This document shows, piece after piece, positions 7,348-15,581 of a DNA stretch of 47,989 nt; position 1 is the stretch's first letter; every line of letters starts with the position of its first letter. Origin of the DNA: an uncultured Acetatifactor sp. Its GTDB lineage: Bacteria > Bacillota > Clostridia > Lachnospirales > Lachnospiraceae. The translations under genes and the position numbers were made by a program. The stretch lies in assembly GCA_910580225.1 (NCBI GenBank), contig CAJTXE010000026.1, positions 20,081 through 68,069 on the forward strand. The letters run 5' to 3'. Below the pieces are notes generated by a model. That model was not told where the DNA came from and searched no databases. It worked only from the letters and a program-made list of their open reading frames with translations.

Positions 7348-8295
7348 CTATTTGCTCCGATTTAGAATAAAGTCAACCGCCTGGAGATACCCCTCAAGCC
7401 CCTGCCCGTAAATCTGTCTGTCGCACACCGGCGCAGTCACGGATACCTTTCTGAAATCTTCCCGTTTCGTGATATCCGAAATATGGATCTCCACCTTTGG
7501 CACAGAAATGCTGGCCAGGGCGTCTCGAATGGCATAGCTGTAGTGGGTATAGGCACCGGGATTGATGACAATACCCTCTGTTCCGTCAAAATACGCCTCC
7601 TGGATCCTGTCAATGATAGCCCCCTCATGGTTGCTCTGGAACACCGTAATGTAGTTTCCCGTCTCCTGCGCCTTTTTCTGAATCAGGTCCAGCAGATACT
7701 GGTAGTCCTGCGTGCCGTACACGCTCTTCTCCCGGATTCCCAGAAAGTTGAGATTGGGACCGTTTATGACCAGAATCTTCATTTTCGTCATCTCCTCTGC
7801 TATTTTTTCCACTATATCCTCTATACTCATGTCATCCCCATCCAGAATCAGATGAGCCGCAGATTCATAGGCTTCCCTCCGGCTCTCCATCAGGCAGCGG
7901 ATACGCTCCCGGGGATTCCCGCACTGCAGCAGCGGCCTGGTATTGTCCCCTTTCAGACGCTCATACACGGTGTCCGGCCTTACCCTCAGATAAACCACCT
8001 TTCCAAGCTGCCGCAACAGTTTCCTGTTCTCCGCCCGGACCGGAGTGCCGCCTCCCACAGAGAAAATGCATCCCTGCTTCCTGGCCGTAAGCTCCCGCAG
8101 CAATGCTGTCTCCAATTCCCGAAAACAGTCTTCTCCCTTCCTGGCAAAAATCTCTGTCACTGAGCAGCCTTCCCGGCGCTCTATCAGCTTATCCGTATCT
8201 TCTACCGGCATGCGCAGCTTATAGGAAAGCCGCAGTCCCACAGTCGTCTTGCCGCTGCCCATAAAGCCGGTCAAAATAATGTTGTTATGTTTCAT
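7348..8295 (-). CDS. aroK-aroQ: Fused shikimate kinase / type II 3-dehydroquinate dehydratase
   Basis: One uninterrupted 315-residue frame encodes two shikimate-pathway enzymes. Residues 1-170 are shikimate kinase: Walker A GFMGSGKTT at about 10-18, DTDKLIE, FRELE, SVGGGTPV and the lid RPLL. Residues 172-315 are a type II dehydroquinase: GPNLNFLGIREKSVYG with catalytic Tyr193, QSNHEG, NPGAYTHYSYAIRDA with its Asn/His, and HISDITKREDFR. The kinase phosphorylates shikimate and the dehydratase makes 3-dehydroshikimate, so the enzymes are not consecutive; AroE (next gene upstream) supplies the step between. The start at 8295 is preferred over an upstream in-frame ATG because AGGGGG lies before it. 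The junction reads EEMTKMKILV, so an internal start for a free dehydroquinase is possible. Confidence 0.93.
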   Translation of the reverse strand: MKHNNIILTGFMGSGKTTVGLRLSYKLRMPVEDTDKLIERREGCSVTEIFARKGEDCFRELETALLRELTARKQGCIFSVGGGTPVRAENRKLLRQLGKVVYLRVRPDTVYERLKGDNTRPLLQCGNPRERIRCLMESRREAYESAAHLILDGDDMSIEDIVEKIAEEMTKMKILVINGPNLNFLGIREKSVYGTQDYQYLLDLIQKKAQETGNYITVFQSNHEGAIIDRIQEAYFDGTEGIVINPGAYTHYSYAIRDALASISVPKVEIHISDITKREDFRKVSVTAPVCDRQIYGQGLEGYLQAVDFILNRSK

Positions 8296-8466
8296 CCTTT
8301 GTCCCCCTGTCCCGGGAGGCTTCTCTTCCGCCTTCCCGGAACCGAACTGGCTGCCGTCGGTACTGTACAATTTTCCGGGTATCCGCATGACAGACAGCTA
8401 TAACCTCCTGTATCGTCTCTGCAGAATTCCGGTTCAAAATGGGAATCCGTTTTGGGACAGGCCAGG

Positions 8467-9363
8467 TCACCCCTTATCCGAAATGCCCATGGCCTCCTTC
8501 ATGGCTTCATAAGCCTTCCGGGCCAGTTCCTGGTCCACCCGGACCCCTGTCCAGAGCTCGTAGGCAATGATTCCCTGGTATAGCAGCATTTTCAGCCCGT
8601 TGAAAGCCCTGCCGCCTCCCTGCCGCACATTTGACATAAACTTCGTCTCTGCCGGATTAAAAACCAGATCATACCCTGTATGAATCTTCCGATAAAAGGC
8701 CTCATCTTCGATTACCGCCTCTCCCACGTTGGGAAACATCCCCACATTGGTGGCCTGAATGGCCAGATACCGCTCTCCCTCCGGCAGGGAAGACCAGGTG
8801 TCAAGTTTTTTTCCCTCTGCAATCCGTCTGCCTGCGATGCCGTTCACTTCCTCCGCCACCTTTACGGCTCTGTCGGCTGTGCGGTTCAGGAGCGTGATCT
8901 GTGCCGCCTTTCTGTCTGCTGCCAGGATGGCCACCGCCCTTGCCACCCCTCCGGCTCCCAGGATCAATATCTTCTCCCCCTCCAGGGAGACTCCGTCACG
9001 GCACATGGCCCTGTAAAGCCCGGGCATGTCCGTATTATAGCCCTTAAACCCCTCCGGAACCCGCACCAGTGTGTTCACCGCCCCTATGGTCCGGGCCAGG
9101 GGGTCAGTTTCCTTCAGATAGGGGATCACCTGACTCTTGTATGGAACCGTTACATTCATACCCAGCAGGTTCAGTGCATAAGCTCCCTGAACTGCCTCCC
9201 CTGCCTGCCCGGCCGGTACCCGGAAAGGCACATAAACCAGATTCTCCCCCAGAGCCTCCGCCAGCGTATTGTGAATGGCCGGAGACATGGTGTGCTCCAC
9301 CGGATTTCCCATCACCCCGCAGACGCGTGTGTAGCCGTTTATCTTCCTGCTGCTTCCTTTCAT
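8467..9363 (-). CDS. aroE: Shikimate dehydrogenase
   Basis: It reduces 3-dehydroshikimate to shikimate with NADPH in chorismate synthesis. The 298-residue product shows the substrate pocket NPVEHTMSPAIHN, the catalytic lysine in NVTVPYK, the catalytic aspartate in GYNTDMPG, and the nucleotide-binding GAGGVARA, followed by the NRT motif typical of NADP users. The frame extends to 9432, but the ATG at 9363 has GGAGGGACAGGAG directly upstream and gives the normal N-terminus. It belongs to the same-strand run yqeG-aroE-aroK/aroQ. The gap to the next gene is 171 bases. Confidence 0.95.
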   Translation of the reverse strand: MKGSSRKINGYTRVCGVMGNPVEHTMSPAIHNTLAEALGENLVYVPFRVPAGQAGEAVQGAYALNLLGMNVTVPYKSQVIPYLKETDPLARTIGAVNTLVRVPEGFKGYNTDMPGLYRAMCRDGVSLEGEKILILGAGGVARAVAILAADRKAAQITLLNRTADRAVKVAEEVNGIAGRRIAEGKKLDTWSSLPEGERYLAIQATNVGMFPNVGEAVIEDEAFYRKIHTGYDLVFNPAETKFMSNVRQGGGRAFNGLKMLLYQGIIAYELWTGVRVDQELARKAYEAMKEAMGISDKG

Positions 9364-9580
9364 CTCCTGTCCCTCCGGCAGCAGATGTGGTTTTATCGAC
9401 TTTTTCCGGTCGTTTTCCCACCTCTCTGCCATTTCCCTTCCCCGTCTTCCTTTGCGTCTTCAGATATTTTTCCAAGCCGGTCCCATTCTGATACCCTACT
9501 GCTTTTCCTGGTGGTCCGGCCTGCTTTTATCCCTTGCCGTTTGAATTCCTCTCCTCTTCCGGTGACGGCAGAGCCTGCTT

Positions 9581-10105
9581 TTATGCCTTATGGCTTGGGA
9601 AACTTCCCCCTCGTTTCGTCCTGTGGTAAAAAAACAGGACAATCCGCTCAAGGCGGCGTTTCAACACGATCTGTATCTCCTCTTTGGGATGAATGGGTTT
9701 CACCAGAAAATTACGGATTCCTGTCTTCTTTGCCCCCCACACATCCGTAAATAACTGATCCCCCACAAACAGCGTGTTCTCCGGTCCGGTTTTCATCAGC
9801 TCCATTGCTTTTTCGTAGCCCGCCCGCCCTGGCTTTCCCGCCTTGTATATGTACTTTGCCCCCACTTTTTCCGCAAAGCTCTTCACTCTGGGCTCCTTAT
9901 TGTTGGAAAGCAGAAGCGTCTCGAAACCGTTCTCCCGAAGCTCCTCAAAAAACCTCACCGCCCTGTCATCTGCAGGAGCGCCGTGTGGTACCAGCGTATT
10001 GTCAATGTCAAAAATAATACCCCGATAACCCGTTTTGTACAAATGACTGTAGTCAATTCCGTAGGCGCTTTCCGCCTCCGCATCCGGATAAAATCTTTCC
10101 AGCAT
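9581..10105 (-). CDS. yqeG: YqeG-family HAD phosphatase
   Basis: This is a 174-residue HAD-superfamily subfamily IIIA hydrolase. Motif I FDIDNTLVP has the nucleophile Asp33 and Asp35, motif II is LLLSNN, motif III contains KPGRAGYEKAM and motif IV is FVGDQLFTD. The family is widespread in Firmicutes, where yqeG neighbours aroE or ribosome-assembly GTPase genes; its substrate in this organism is not known. GGAGGAAAGG precedes the ATG. It is the first gene of the aro run, and the 200 bases upstream hold no other gene. Confidence 0.88.
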   Translation of the reverse strand: MLERFYPDAEAESAYGIDYSHLYKTGYRGIIFDIDNTLVPHGAPADDRAVRFFEELRENGFETLLLSNNKEPRVKSFAEKVGAKYIYKAGKPGRAGYEKAMELMKTGPENTLFVGDQLFTDVWGAKKTGIRNFLVKPIHPKEEIQIVLKRRLERIVLFFYHRTKRGGSFPSHKA

Positions 10106-10305
10106 ACCTTTCCTCCGCTGTCCGTCAGCTGTATCCTTTTTCTGCTCCGCCGTTTCCGACTGCCTTTTACGCCATTCTTTCCGATTTCTTTACGCCATTG
10201 TCTCCGGCAGCAACGCCTGCCCCCGGTTCCTTACACACTATAGCATGGGGCATGGCGTTATTTCAAGAGCATTTTGCATCTTCTGCCGGTGTCCAAAATA
10301 TCCGT

Positions 10306-11889
10306 TCAGCGTGCGGAAACATATTTGTGCAGGGTTCTGCGGACTGCTCCGGGGCCTGCGAAAAGTTCCGCAGCCATTCCCTCAATCCGTTCTCCCAGGC
10401 CTGTTCCATACAGATCCGCCCCAAACACATCCCGGCGCTTGTACAGCTCCTTCAGGCAGGAGAAATCCTGCTCTCCTTCCCTCACTTCCAGGGGAGCCAC
10501 AATGGCCCGCAGCTCCTCCAGTAAAGGGTCCGGAGAGGGCTCGAAGGCCCTGCCAGTGTCATCGATTCCCTTCAGATACCGCGCATAGCCCGCCAGAACC
10601 AGAGAAAGCAGCACCAGATCATCCATATTCCGCCCTTTTGCCTCATAAGCCCTGATGGTTTCGCCGAAACGAATCGGCAGCTTCTGACTGGTATCCGTGG
10701 CAATTCTCTGGGGTGCATCCGGCATAAAGGGATTGGGCAGGCGGCGGTTCAATACGGCATTGATAAATTCCTCCGGCTTCAGTACACCGGGGTCCACCAC
10801 CACCGGCATGGCTTCCTTATGTCCCAGTTTGGTGACCAGCCCCCGGATATCTTCATCCTTCATTTCCGCGGAAATCAGATCATATCCCAACAGGCAGCCG
10901 TAAAGGGACATGGCAGTATGCAGCGGATTCAGGCAGGTACAGACCTTCATTCTCTCCGCCTTATCCACGGTCTCCCGGTCCACATACATCACACCGCCCA
11001 GTTCCAGGGGCGGACGCCCATTGGTATAATGATCCTCAATCACCAGATACTCCGTCTCCTCTGCGTTGACAAAAGGTGCGGTATAAGTATGCCTGTCGGT
11101 AATGATTGTGTTGCTGTCTTCAAAACCATCCTCCTTCAGCATCTTCCGGACTTTCTCATCCGGTCTGGGTGTAATCTTGTCAATCATACTCCAGGGACAG
11201 GAAATTTTTTCCGGATCCTGGAGATACTCCAGGAACTCTTCGGGAACCAGACCTTCCTCCGCCCATCTGGAAGCATAGGCCATGACGGCATCTTTCACCC
11301 TGTCTCCATTGTGAGAACAGTTATCCATACTCTGCAGGGTCAGAGGCATGGCTCCGGCCAGAAAGCGTTCATACAAAAGCAAAGTCACTTTTCCCATAAT
11401 CAGAACAGGTGCAAGTCCCCGACTCAGATCGGCAGGCGTCACTCCATACCCCTTCTCCGTAATGGTAAAAGATATCATCTCCAGGCCAGGGCAACAGAAA
11501 ATCTCCGCAAGCCGCATCCAGTCCTCCCGAAACTGCGCATCCGCCTTCAGGCTCTCCGTCACGGAAGCAATGACCTTTTTCTGAATGGTGCCGTCAGACT
11601 GAAGACACACCAACAGACTAAGATTATCATATGGCCTATATGCCTTATCAATGATTTCAAAGTCAAACCCCTCCGCCACAATGACACCTTTGTCATATTT
11701 TCCGGTATCCAACACCTGCTGCAGAACCGCTGCGGGAAATGCCCGGAAGAGATTCCCTGCCCCGAAATGCACCCAGACAGGCTCCTTTTGGGTTTTCTCT
11801 CTCACCGCTTCTATGTCAAACTGCGGCATCTGATACCCTTTCTCCGCCCACAGGGGGGAGATTTCCTTTTTGATATCTGTCAATTTCAT
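10306..11889 (-). CDS. uxuB: Fructuronate reductase (D-mannonate oxidoreductase)
   Basis: It is an NAD-dependent enzyme interconverting D-fructuronate and D-mannonate in the hexuronate pathway. At 527 residues it fits the polyol/mannitol dehydrogenase family. The N-terminal nucleotide-binding motif VHFGAGNLFRAF and the catalytic signature K-x5-N-x2-H (KVCTCLNPLH) are present. Its place directly after uxuA makes fructuronate, rather than tagaturonate or mannitol, the likely substrate. The ATG at 11889 is chosen because AAGGAG is about 11 bases away; the longer frame to 12000 would translate the tandem repeats that follow uxuA. It is probably expressed from the uxuA promoter. Confidence 0.9.
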   Translation of the reverse strand: MKLTDIKKEISPLWAEKGYQMPQFDIEAVREKTQKEPVWVHFGAGNLFRAFPAAVLQQVLDTGKYDKGVIVAEGFDFEIIDKAYRPYDNLSLLVCLQSDGTIQKKVIASVTESLKADAQFREDWMRLAEIFCCPGLEMISFTITEKGYGVTPADLSRGLAPVLIMGKVTLLLYERFLAGAMPLTLQSMDNCSHNGDRVKDAVMAYASRWAEEGLVPEEFLEYLQDPEKISCPWSMIDKITPRPDEKVRKMLKEDGFEDSNTIITDRHTYTAPFVNAEETEYLVIEDHYTNGRPPLELGGVMYVDRETVDKAERMKVCTCLNPLHTAMSLYGCLLGYDLISAEMKDEDIRGLVTKLGHKEAMPVVVDPGVLKPEEFINAVLNRRLPNPFMPDAPQRIATDTSQKLPIRFGETIRAYEAKGRNMDDLVLLSLVLAGYARYLKGIDDTGRAFEPSPDPLLEELRAIVAPLEVREGEQDFSCLKELYKRRDVFGADLYGTGLGERIEGMAAELFAGPGAVRRTLHKYVSAR

Positions 11890-11920
11890 ACCGAATCCGC
11901 TCCTTTTCCCATTCACTTTC

Positions 11921-12046
11921 CTATTTGCCGCCATCCGGTTTCTCCAACTTGCCCCAGATTCCCGGCGATTTCCCGATTTCCTGTCTCCCGTTTTCTCCAA
12001 CTTGCCTCAATGTCCCGGCTATTTCCCGGCATCCAGTTTCTCCAGC
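11921..12046. repeat. Three imperfect tandem copies of the uxuA 3' end
   Basis: The end of uxuA, including its stop, is repeated about two more times downstream. The landmark TTTCTCCA (plus strand) recurs at 11939, 11992 and 12037, and CTATTT recurs at 11921 and 12019. Units are about 45-53 bases and 70-80 percent alike by eye. This fills most of the 129-base uxuA-uxuB gap. Confidence 0.7.
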
Positions 12047-13104
12047 ATATCCCAGACTCCCAACATATACATAATCCCCAGTGCCCGGTCATACAGCCCA
12101 TAGCCCGGACGGACATTACCGGGTCCTTCCCCCCACAGATGACGTCCATGGTCCGGCCGGATATACCCGTTATAACCGCAGTCATGATAAGCCTTCAGGA
12201 TATCCAGAATCCCGGTGTCCCCATCACAGTCCCGGTGACTGGCCTCCGAGAAATCCCCACCTGGAAAATGCTTCACATTGCGGATATGTGCAAAGGCAAT
12301 GCGGTCACAATGTTTTCTAACGATATCCGCCACACGGTTCTCCGGATTTGCATTTAAGCTCCCGGAGCAGAGTGTCAGGCAGTTAAAGGGATCATTCACC
12401 ATGGCAAGAAACCGGTCCACGGAGGCCTCGTCCACCAACAGCCTGGGCAGCCCGAAAATATCCCATGGAGGATCATCCATGTGGATGGCCATTTTGATAT
12501 CACATTCATGGCATACAGGCATCAGCTGCTCCAGGAAATACTTCAGGTTCTCCCACAATTTCTCCTTTGTCACAGATCTGTACGCTTCAAACAGCTCGTC
12601 CAGTCTCTTCATGCGCTCCGGCTCCCACCCGGGAAAGGTCAATCCATGCATATTGTTCAAAATATAGTCCGCCATCTCCTTCGGATCCTCAAGGATCCTG
12701 CCCGCCTCATAATACAGGGCCGTGGAACCGTCCCCCACAGGATGGAACAGATCGGTGCGGGTCCAGTCGAAAATAGGCATGAAATTGTAACAAATCACCC
12801 TTACCCCGAACTTCGCCAAATTTCGAATGGTCTGAATATAGGTTGCAATATAACCGTCCCTGGAAGGCAGGCCAATTTTAATGTCATCATGGACATTCAC
12901 TGACTCCACCACATCCATGTTGAAACCATAAGGCTCCAACTGTCTCTGTACTTCTGCAATCTCCTCCACTTCCCAGACTTCTCCGGGCATCTTGCCGTGG
13001 AGTGCCCAGACGATACTGGTCACACCCGGAATCTGCTTAATGTCCGACAGCTTAATGCTGTCATTGCCTTCGCCATACCAGCGAAAACCCATTTGCATTC
13101 CCAT
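12019..13104 (-). CDS. uxuA: Mannonate dehydratase
   Basis: It dehydrates D-mannonate to 2-keto-3-deoxy-D-gluconate, the last uronate-specific step before KdgK/KdgA. The 361-residue length is usual. Family blocks are clear: MGFRWYGEGNDSIKLSDIKQIPGV at the N-terminus, VESVNVHDDIKIG, YNFMPIFDWTRTDL, HMDDPPWDIFGLPR (a metal-site region) and the C-terminal IRPDHGRHLWGE. GGAGGG precedes the ATG. It has its own promoter with an overlapping operator and is followed by uxuB. A uronate isomerase (UxaC) and the KDG enzymes are not in the window. Confidence 0.96.
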   Translation of the reverse strand: MGMQMGFRWYGEGNDSIKLSDIKQIPGVTSIVWALHGKMPGEVWEVEEIAEVQRQLEPYGFNMDVVESVNVHDDIKIGLPSRDGYIATYIQTIRNLAKFGVRVICYNFMPIFDWTRTDLFHPVGDGSTALYYEAGRILEDPKEMADYILNNMHGLTFPGWEPERMKRLDELFEAYRSVTKEKLWENLKYFLEQLMPVCHECDIKMAIHMDDPPWDIFGLPRLLVDEASVDRFLAMVNDPFNCLTLCSGSLNANPENRVADIVRKHCDRIAFAHIRNVKHFPGGDFSEASHRDCDGDTGILDILKAYHDCGYNGYIRPDHGRHLWGEGPGNVRPGYGLYDRALGIMYMLGVWDMLEKLDAGK

Positions 13105-13144
13105 ATAATATTTTCCCTCCGCCGTCTTTTTGTCCGCCTCGTAT

Positions 13145-13158
13145 TGTAAGCGCTTACA
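13145..13158. promoter_or_regulatory. cre / LacI-family operator at the uxuA promoter
   Basis: TGTAAGCGCTTACA is a perfect 14-base palindrome that matches the CcpA catabolite-responsive element consensus TGWAANCGNTNWCA at every position. It begins 6 bases after the -10 box and ends 41 bases before the uxuA start, a position where a bound repressor would block transcription. A LacI-type uronate regulator could use the same kind of site. Confidence 0.8.
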
Positions 13159-13164
13159 TCTCTT

Positions 13165-13193
13165 ATTTTAATACATCCACCACTCTTTTGCAA
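13165..13193 (-). promoter_or_regulatory. uxuA promoter
   Basis: On the minus strand, TTGCAA (13188-13193), 17-base spacer, TAAAAT (13165-13170), immediately before the cre-like palindrome. Confidence 0.7.
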
Positions 13194-13231
13194 CCGTTGT
13201 ATCACCTAAATTTTCCCTTTTAGTCCCGGTT

Positions 13232-13265
13232 GGAAACAGTTCAGCATCCTGTCGGAACTGTTTCC
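13232..13265 (-). terminator. Hairpin after the GH2 gene
   Basis: GGAAACAGTTC and GAACTGTTTCC form a perfect 11-bp stem with a 12-base loop, 48 bases beyond the GH2 stop and before the uxuA promoter. There is no U-tract, so it is terminator-like only by position. Confidence 0.45.
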
Positions 13266-13313
13266 TCGATTGGAGTATCCCCACGTCAGCTATAGCAACG
13301 CTGTCTACCCGTT

Positions 13314-15581
13314 CTATCCCTTCTTCCGGATACCAATCAATCTGGCGTTCAGGCTCTCCACAAAGCCTTCCGGCATCATGGCTCCGGCCATCTCACACAT
13401 CTTCTCCGGCGTCATGGATTTCATCATGTCCCACATTCCCTCCCCTGGGGCAAGTTTCATATTTGTGGCAAGCTTCACTGCAGCGGATACAATCTCCATG
13501 GCCTCCGGGCATGCTGCAATCTCTTCCATGGTATCCCGCACGCTGTACCGCCCCTCCGGAAACTCCATAGGCGCCTTCAAATCCAGGTTCCCCGTAAGCT
13601 GAAACCAGTTGGCCACACCCTCCGCCCTTTCGTTCACCTCCGGCAGCACATAAACGGCAGGCTCTTTCTCCACCTTCTCCAGGGTTATACTGTCCTTCGC
13701 TGTTCCTGCCACTGCCGTCACAAAATGAATCCCCTTTGCAAGCACCGCCTGAAAAGAAAATACGATTCTGCCGCTCTGCACCCCCACTATTCTTCCGTCA
13801 ATATAAAGCGCCACCCTGGGCTGGTTGGAATAAACCTTGATCTCGGTGGTCTCTCCCCCTCGCTGTGCATATCGCCTGCCGCAGATATGAACCATGGGTA
13901 CTTTGCTCCAATATGCCTGATATACATAGAAACTGTCCTTTCTGGTCCTGCGGTCCATGGTCACCAATCCCTTGTTGTTTCTGCCTGCCACACCGCCTTC
14001 GTTCCTGGCCGCGCAGCCGAAATCAAACATATTCCACACATGGCTTGACCAGATCCAGGGCCGCTCCTCCAAAACCTTCGCCATGTGCTCATGGTACAGC
14101 GTCTGGTATTCTTCGCTATAGTCTTTACAGGCCGGAGCAGGTCCGTGATAAGTGATAATGCCCTCACATCCATACTCGGACAGGCCCAGACAGATTTCCG
14201 GATGGATCTCATGAAAATGATCCAGCCAGGGACCGTTATCCTCCGTCTTTCCCCCATACCATCCAAAGTAATGATTATAACTCTCCACATCTGTTATCCC
14301 ATGCATGGGACTGTCCCCGGGGGTCATGGACACATGTGCAATGGCGGTGAGCCGTGTAGGATCAAGCTCCTTGCAGAGTTGGTTCAGCTCCCTGTGGTTC
14401 TCCACCAACCGTTCCGAGATGCCGCCGATCAAAATCTCATTGGATATGCCCCAAAAACAGATGCAGGGATGATTGTAGTTCTGAATGATCAGTTCCTTCA
14501 TCTGGCTGATGCAATTTTCATGAGCAGCGGGATCCTGATTCATGACGCTGATAAACGGGATTTCCGCCCATACAATGAATCCCATCTCATCGCAGGCGTC
14601 ATAGAAATCCTGGGAATGCTGATAATGGGCCAGGCGGATGGTATTTGCCCCCAGTTCCCCTATGATCTGTGCGTCCTCGTAATGTTCCTGCCTGGTAAGG
14701 GCATTCCCCTTGTAAAGTCTGTCCTGATGACGGCTCACCCCTCTCAGAGGTGTCCATTTGCCGTTGATACAGAAGCCTTTGTCCGGATCACAGGAAAAAC
14801 TTCTCACGCCGGTTCTTACCCTTACCTCATCATAAGTCTCATTACGGCGCTGCAGAACAGCCGTTACAGTATAAAGATACGGATTCTCAATATCCCATTT
14901 CACGGCATCGGGCACAAAAACTGCCGCCTCCGCATCGTCCGCAGGCCTTACAGCAGCCGCCACTTCCATCCCCTTTTCATCCAAAACCGAATACTGCACC
15001 GTAAAATTTTCATTCCCGTTTTTTACCCAGGAAGCCAGCTGGAATACAGCACCGCCCTCACAGAACCTGGGTGTCACCTCCAGACCCAAACCACCATAAT
15101 ATTCCAGGTCAAAATGGGTTTCCGGCACACTGATCAGATTCACCCCCCGATATAGCCCCCCGTAAAAGGTAAAATCCGCTGCCTGGGGATACACGCTGTC
15201 CTTCTTCTCATTACTGCATGCAATCACCAGAAGATTCTCTCCCTCTGTTCTGCACAGCTGCGTAATATCCGCACGGAAAGCCGAATAGCCTCCTTCATGA
15301 TACGCTGCCTCTCTGCCGTTTACATAGACAGTAGCCTGCTGCCCTGCCGCCAGGACCTCCACATACACCCTGCCACCTGACAGAGGCTGTATGGGAGTCT
15401 CAAAACGCTTTGCATACCAGCATCTGCCACGGTAATAGTCTCCGTTTCCGTCATGTCCGTCCACCGCATTCCAGGTGTGGGGCAAGTTCACCCCTGTCCA
15501 ATGAACAGGCAGTTCCTCGGGCAGCCCCGCATCCTTCCTGGAGAATCTCCAGTCCAGGTTCAGATTGATTACTTGTCGCAT
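13314..15581 (-). CDS. GH2 family glycoside hydrolase, probable beta-glucuronidase
   Basis: This 755-residue retaining exo-glycosidase has a sugar-binding domain (about 1-150), an immunoglobulin-like domain (about 160-260) and a TIM barrel. The acid/base is Glu382 in FWGISNE and the nucleophile is Glu469 in LSEYG. NNKG at 535-538 matches the NxKG motif that contacts the carboxylate in beta-glucuronidases, but similar loops occur in some GH2 galactosidases. The uxuA-uxuB context favours glucuronides. The C-terminal 50 residues are a Met-rich helical tail I do not recognise. No signal peptide is present, so it should act inside the cell on imported oligosaccharides or conjugates. The ATG at 15581 is chosen for GGAGG eight bases upstream; the frame continues open to 15659. 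Confidence 0.88.
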   Translation of the reverse strand: MRQVINLNLDWRFSRKDAGLPEELPVHWTGVNLPHTWNAVDGHDGNGDYYRGRCWYAKRFETPIQPLSGGRVYVEVLAAGQQATVYVNGREAAYHEGGYSAFRADITQLCRTEGENLLVIACSNEKKDSVYPQAADFTFYGGLYRGVNLISVPETHFDLEYYGGLGLEVTPRFCEGGAVFQLASWVKNGNENFTVQYSVLDEKGMEVAAAVRPADDAEAAVFVPDAVKWDIENPYLYTVTAVLQRRNETYDEVRVRTGVRSFSCDPDKGFCINGKWTPLRGVSRHQDRLYKGNALTRQEHYEDAQIIGELGANTIRLAHYQHSQDFYDACDEMGFIVWAEIPFISVMNQDPAAHENCISQMKELIIQNYNHPCICFWGISNEILIGGISERLVENHRELNQLCKELDPTRLTAIAHVSMTPGDSPMHGITDVESYNHYFGWYGGKTEDNGPWLDHFHEIHPEICLGLSEYGCEGIITYHGPAPACKDYSEEYQTLYHEHMAKVLEERPWIWSSHVWNMFDFGCAARNEGGVAGRNNKGLVTMDRRTRKDSFYVYQAYWSKVPMVHICGRRYAQRGGETTEIKVYSNQPRVALYIDGRIVGVQSGRIVFSFQAVLAKGIHFVTAVAGTAKDSITLEKVEKEPAVYVLPEVNERAEGVANWFQLTGNLDLKAPMEFPEGRYSVRDTMEEIAACPEAMEIVSAAVKLATNMKLAPGEGMWDMMKSMTPEKMCEMAGAMMPEGFVESLNARLIGIRKKG

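Noticed and set aside
8285..8470. 61-codon frame between aroE and aroK-aroQ starting with GTG at the aroE stop
   Set aside because: Arg-rich, no family resemblance, overlaps the start of aroK-aroQ in another frame; most likely chance.
10819..12357. 512-codon plus-strand frame opposite uxuB and uxuA
   Set aside because: It lies antisense to two clearly identified enzymes and encodes a His/Pro/Ile-rich sequence typical of a shadow frame.
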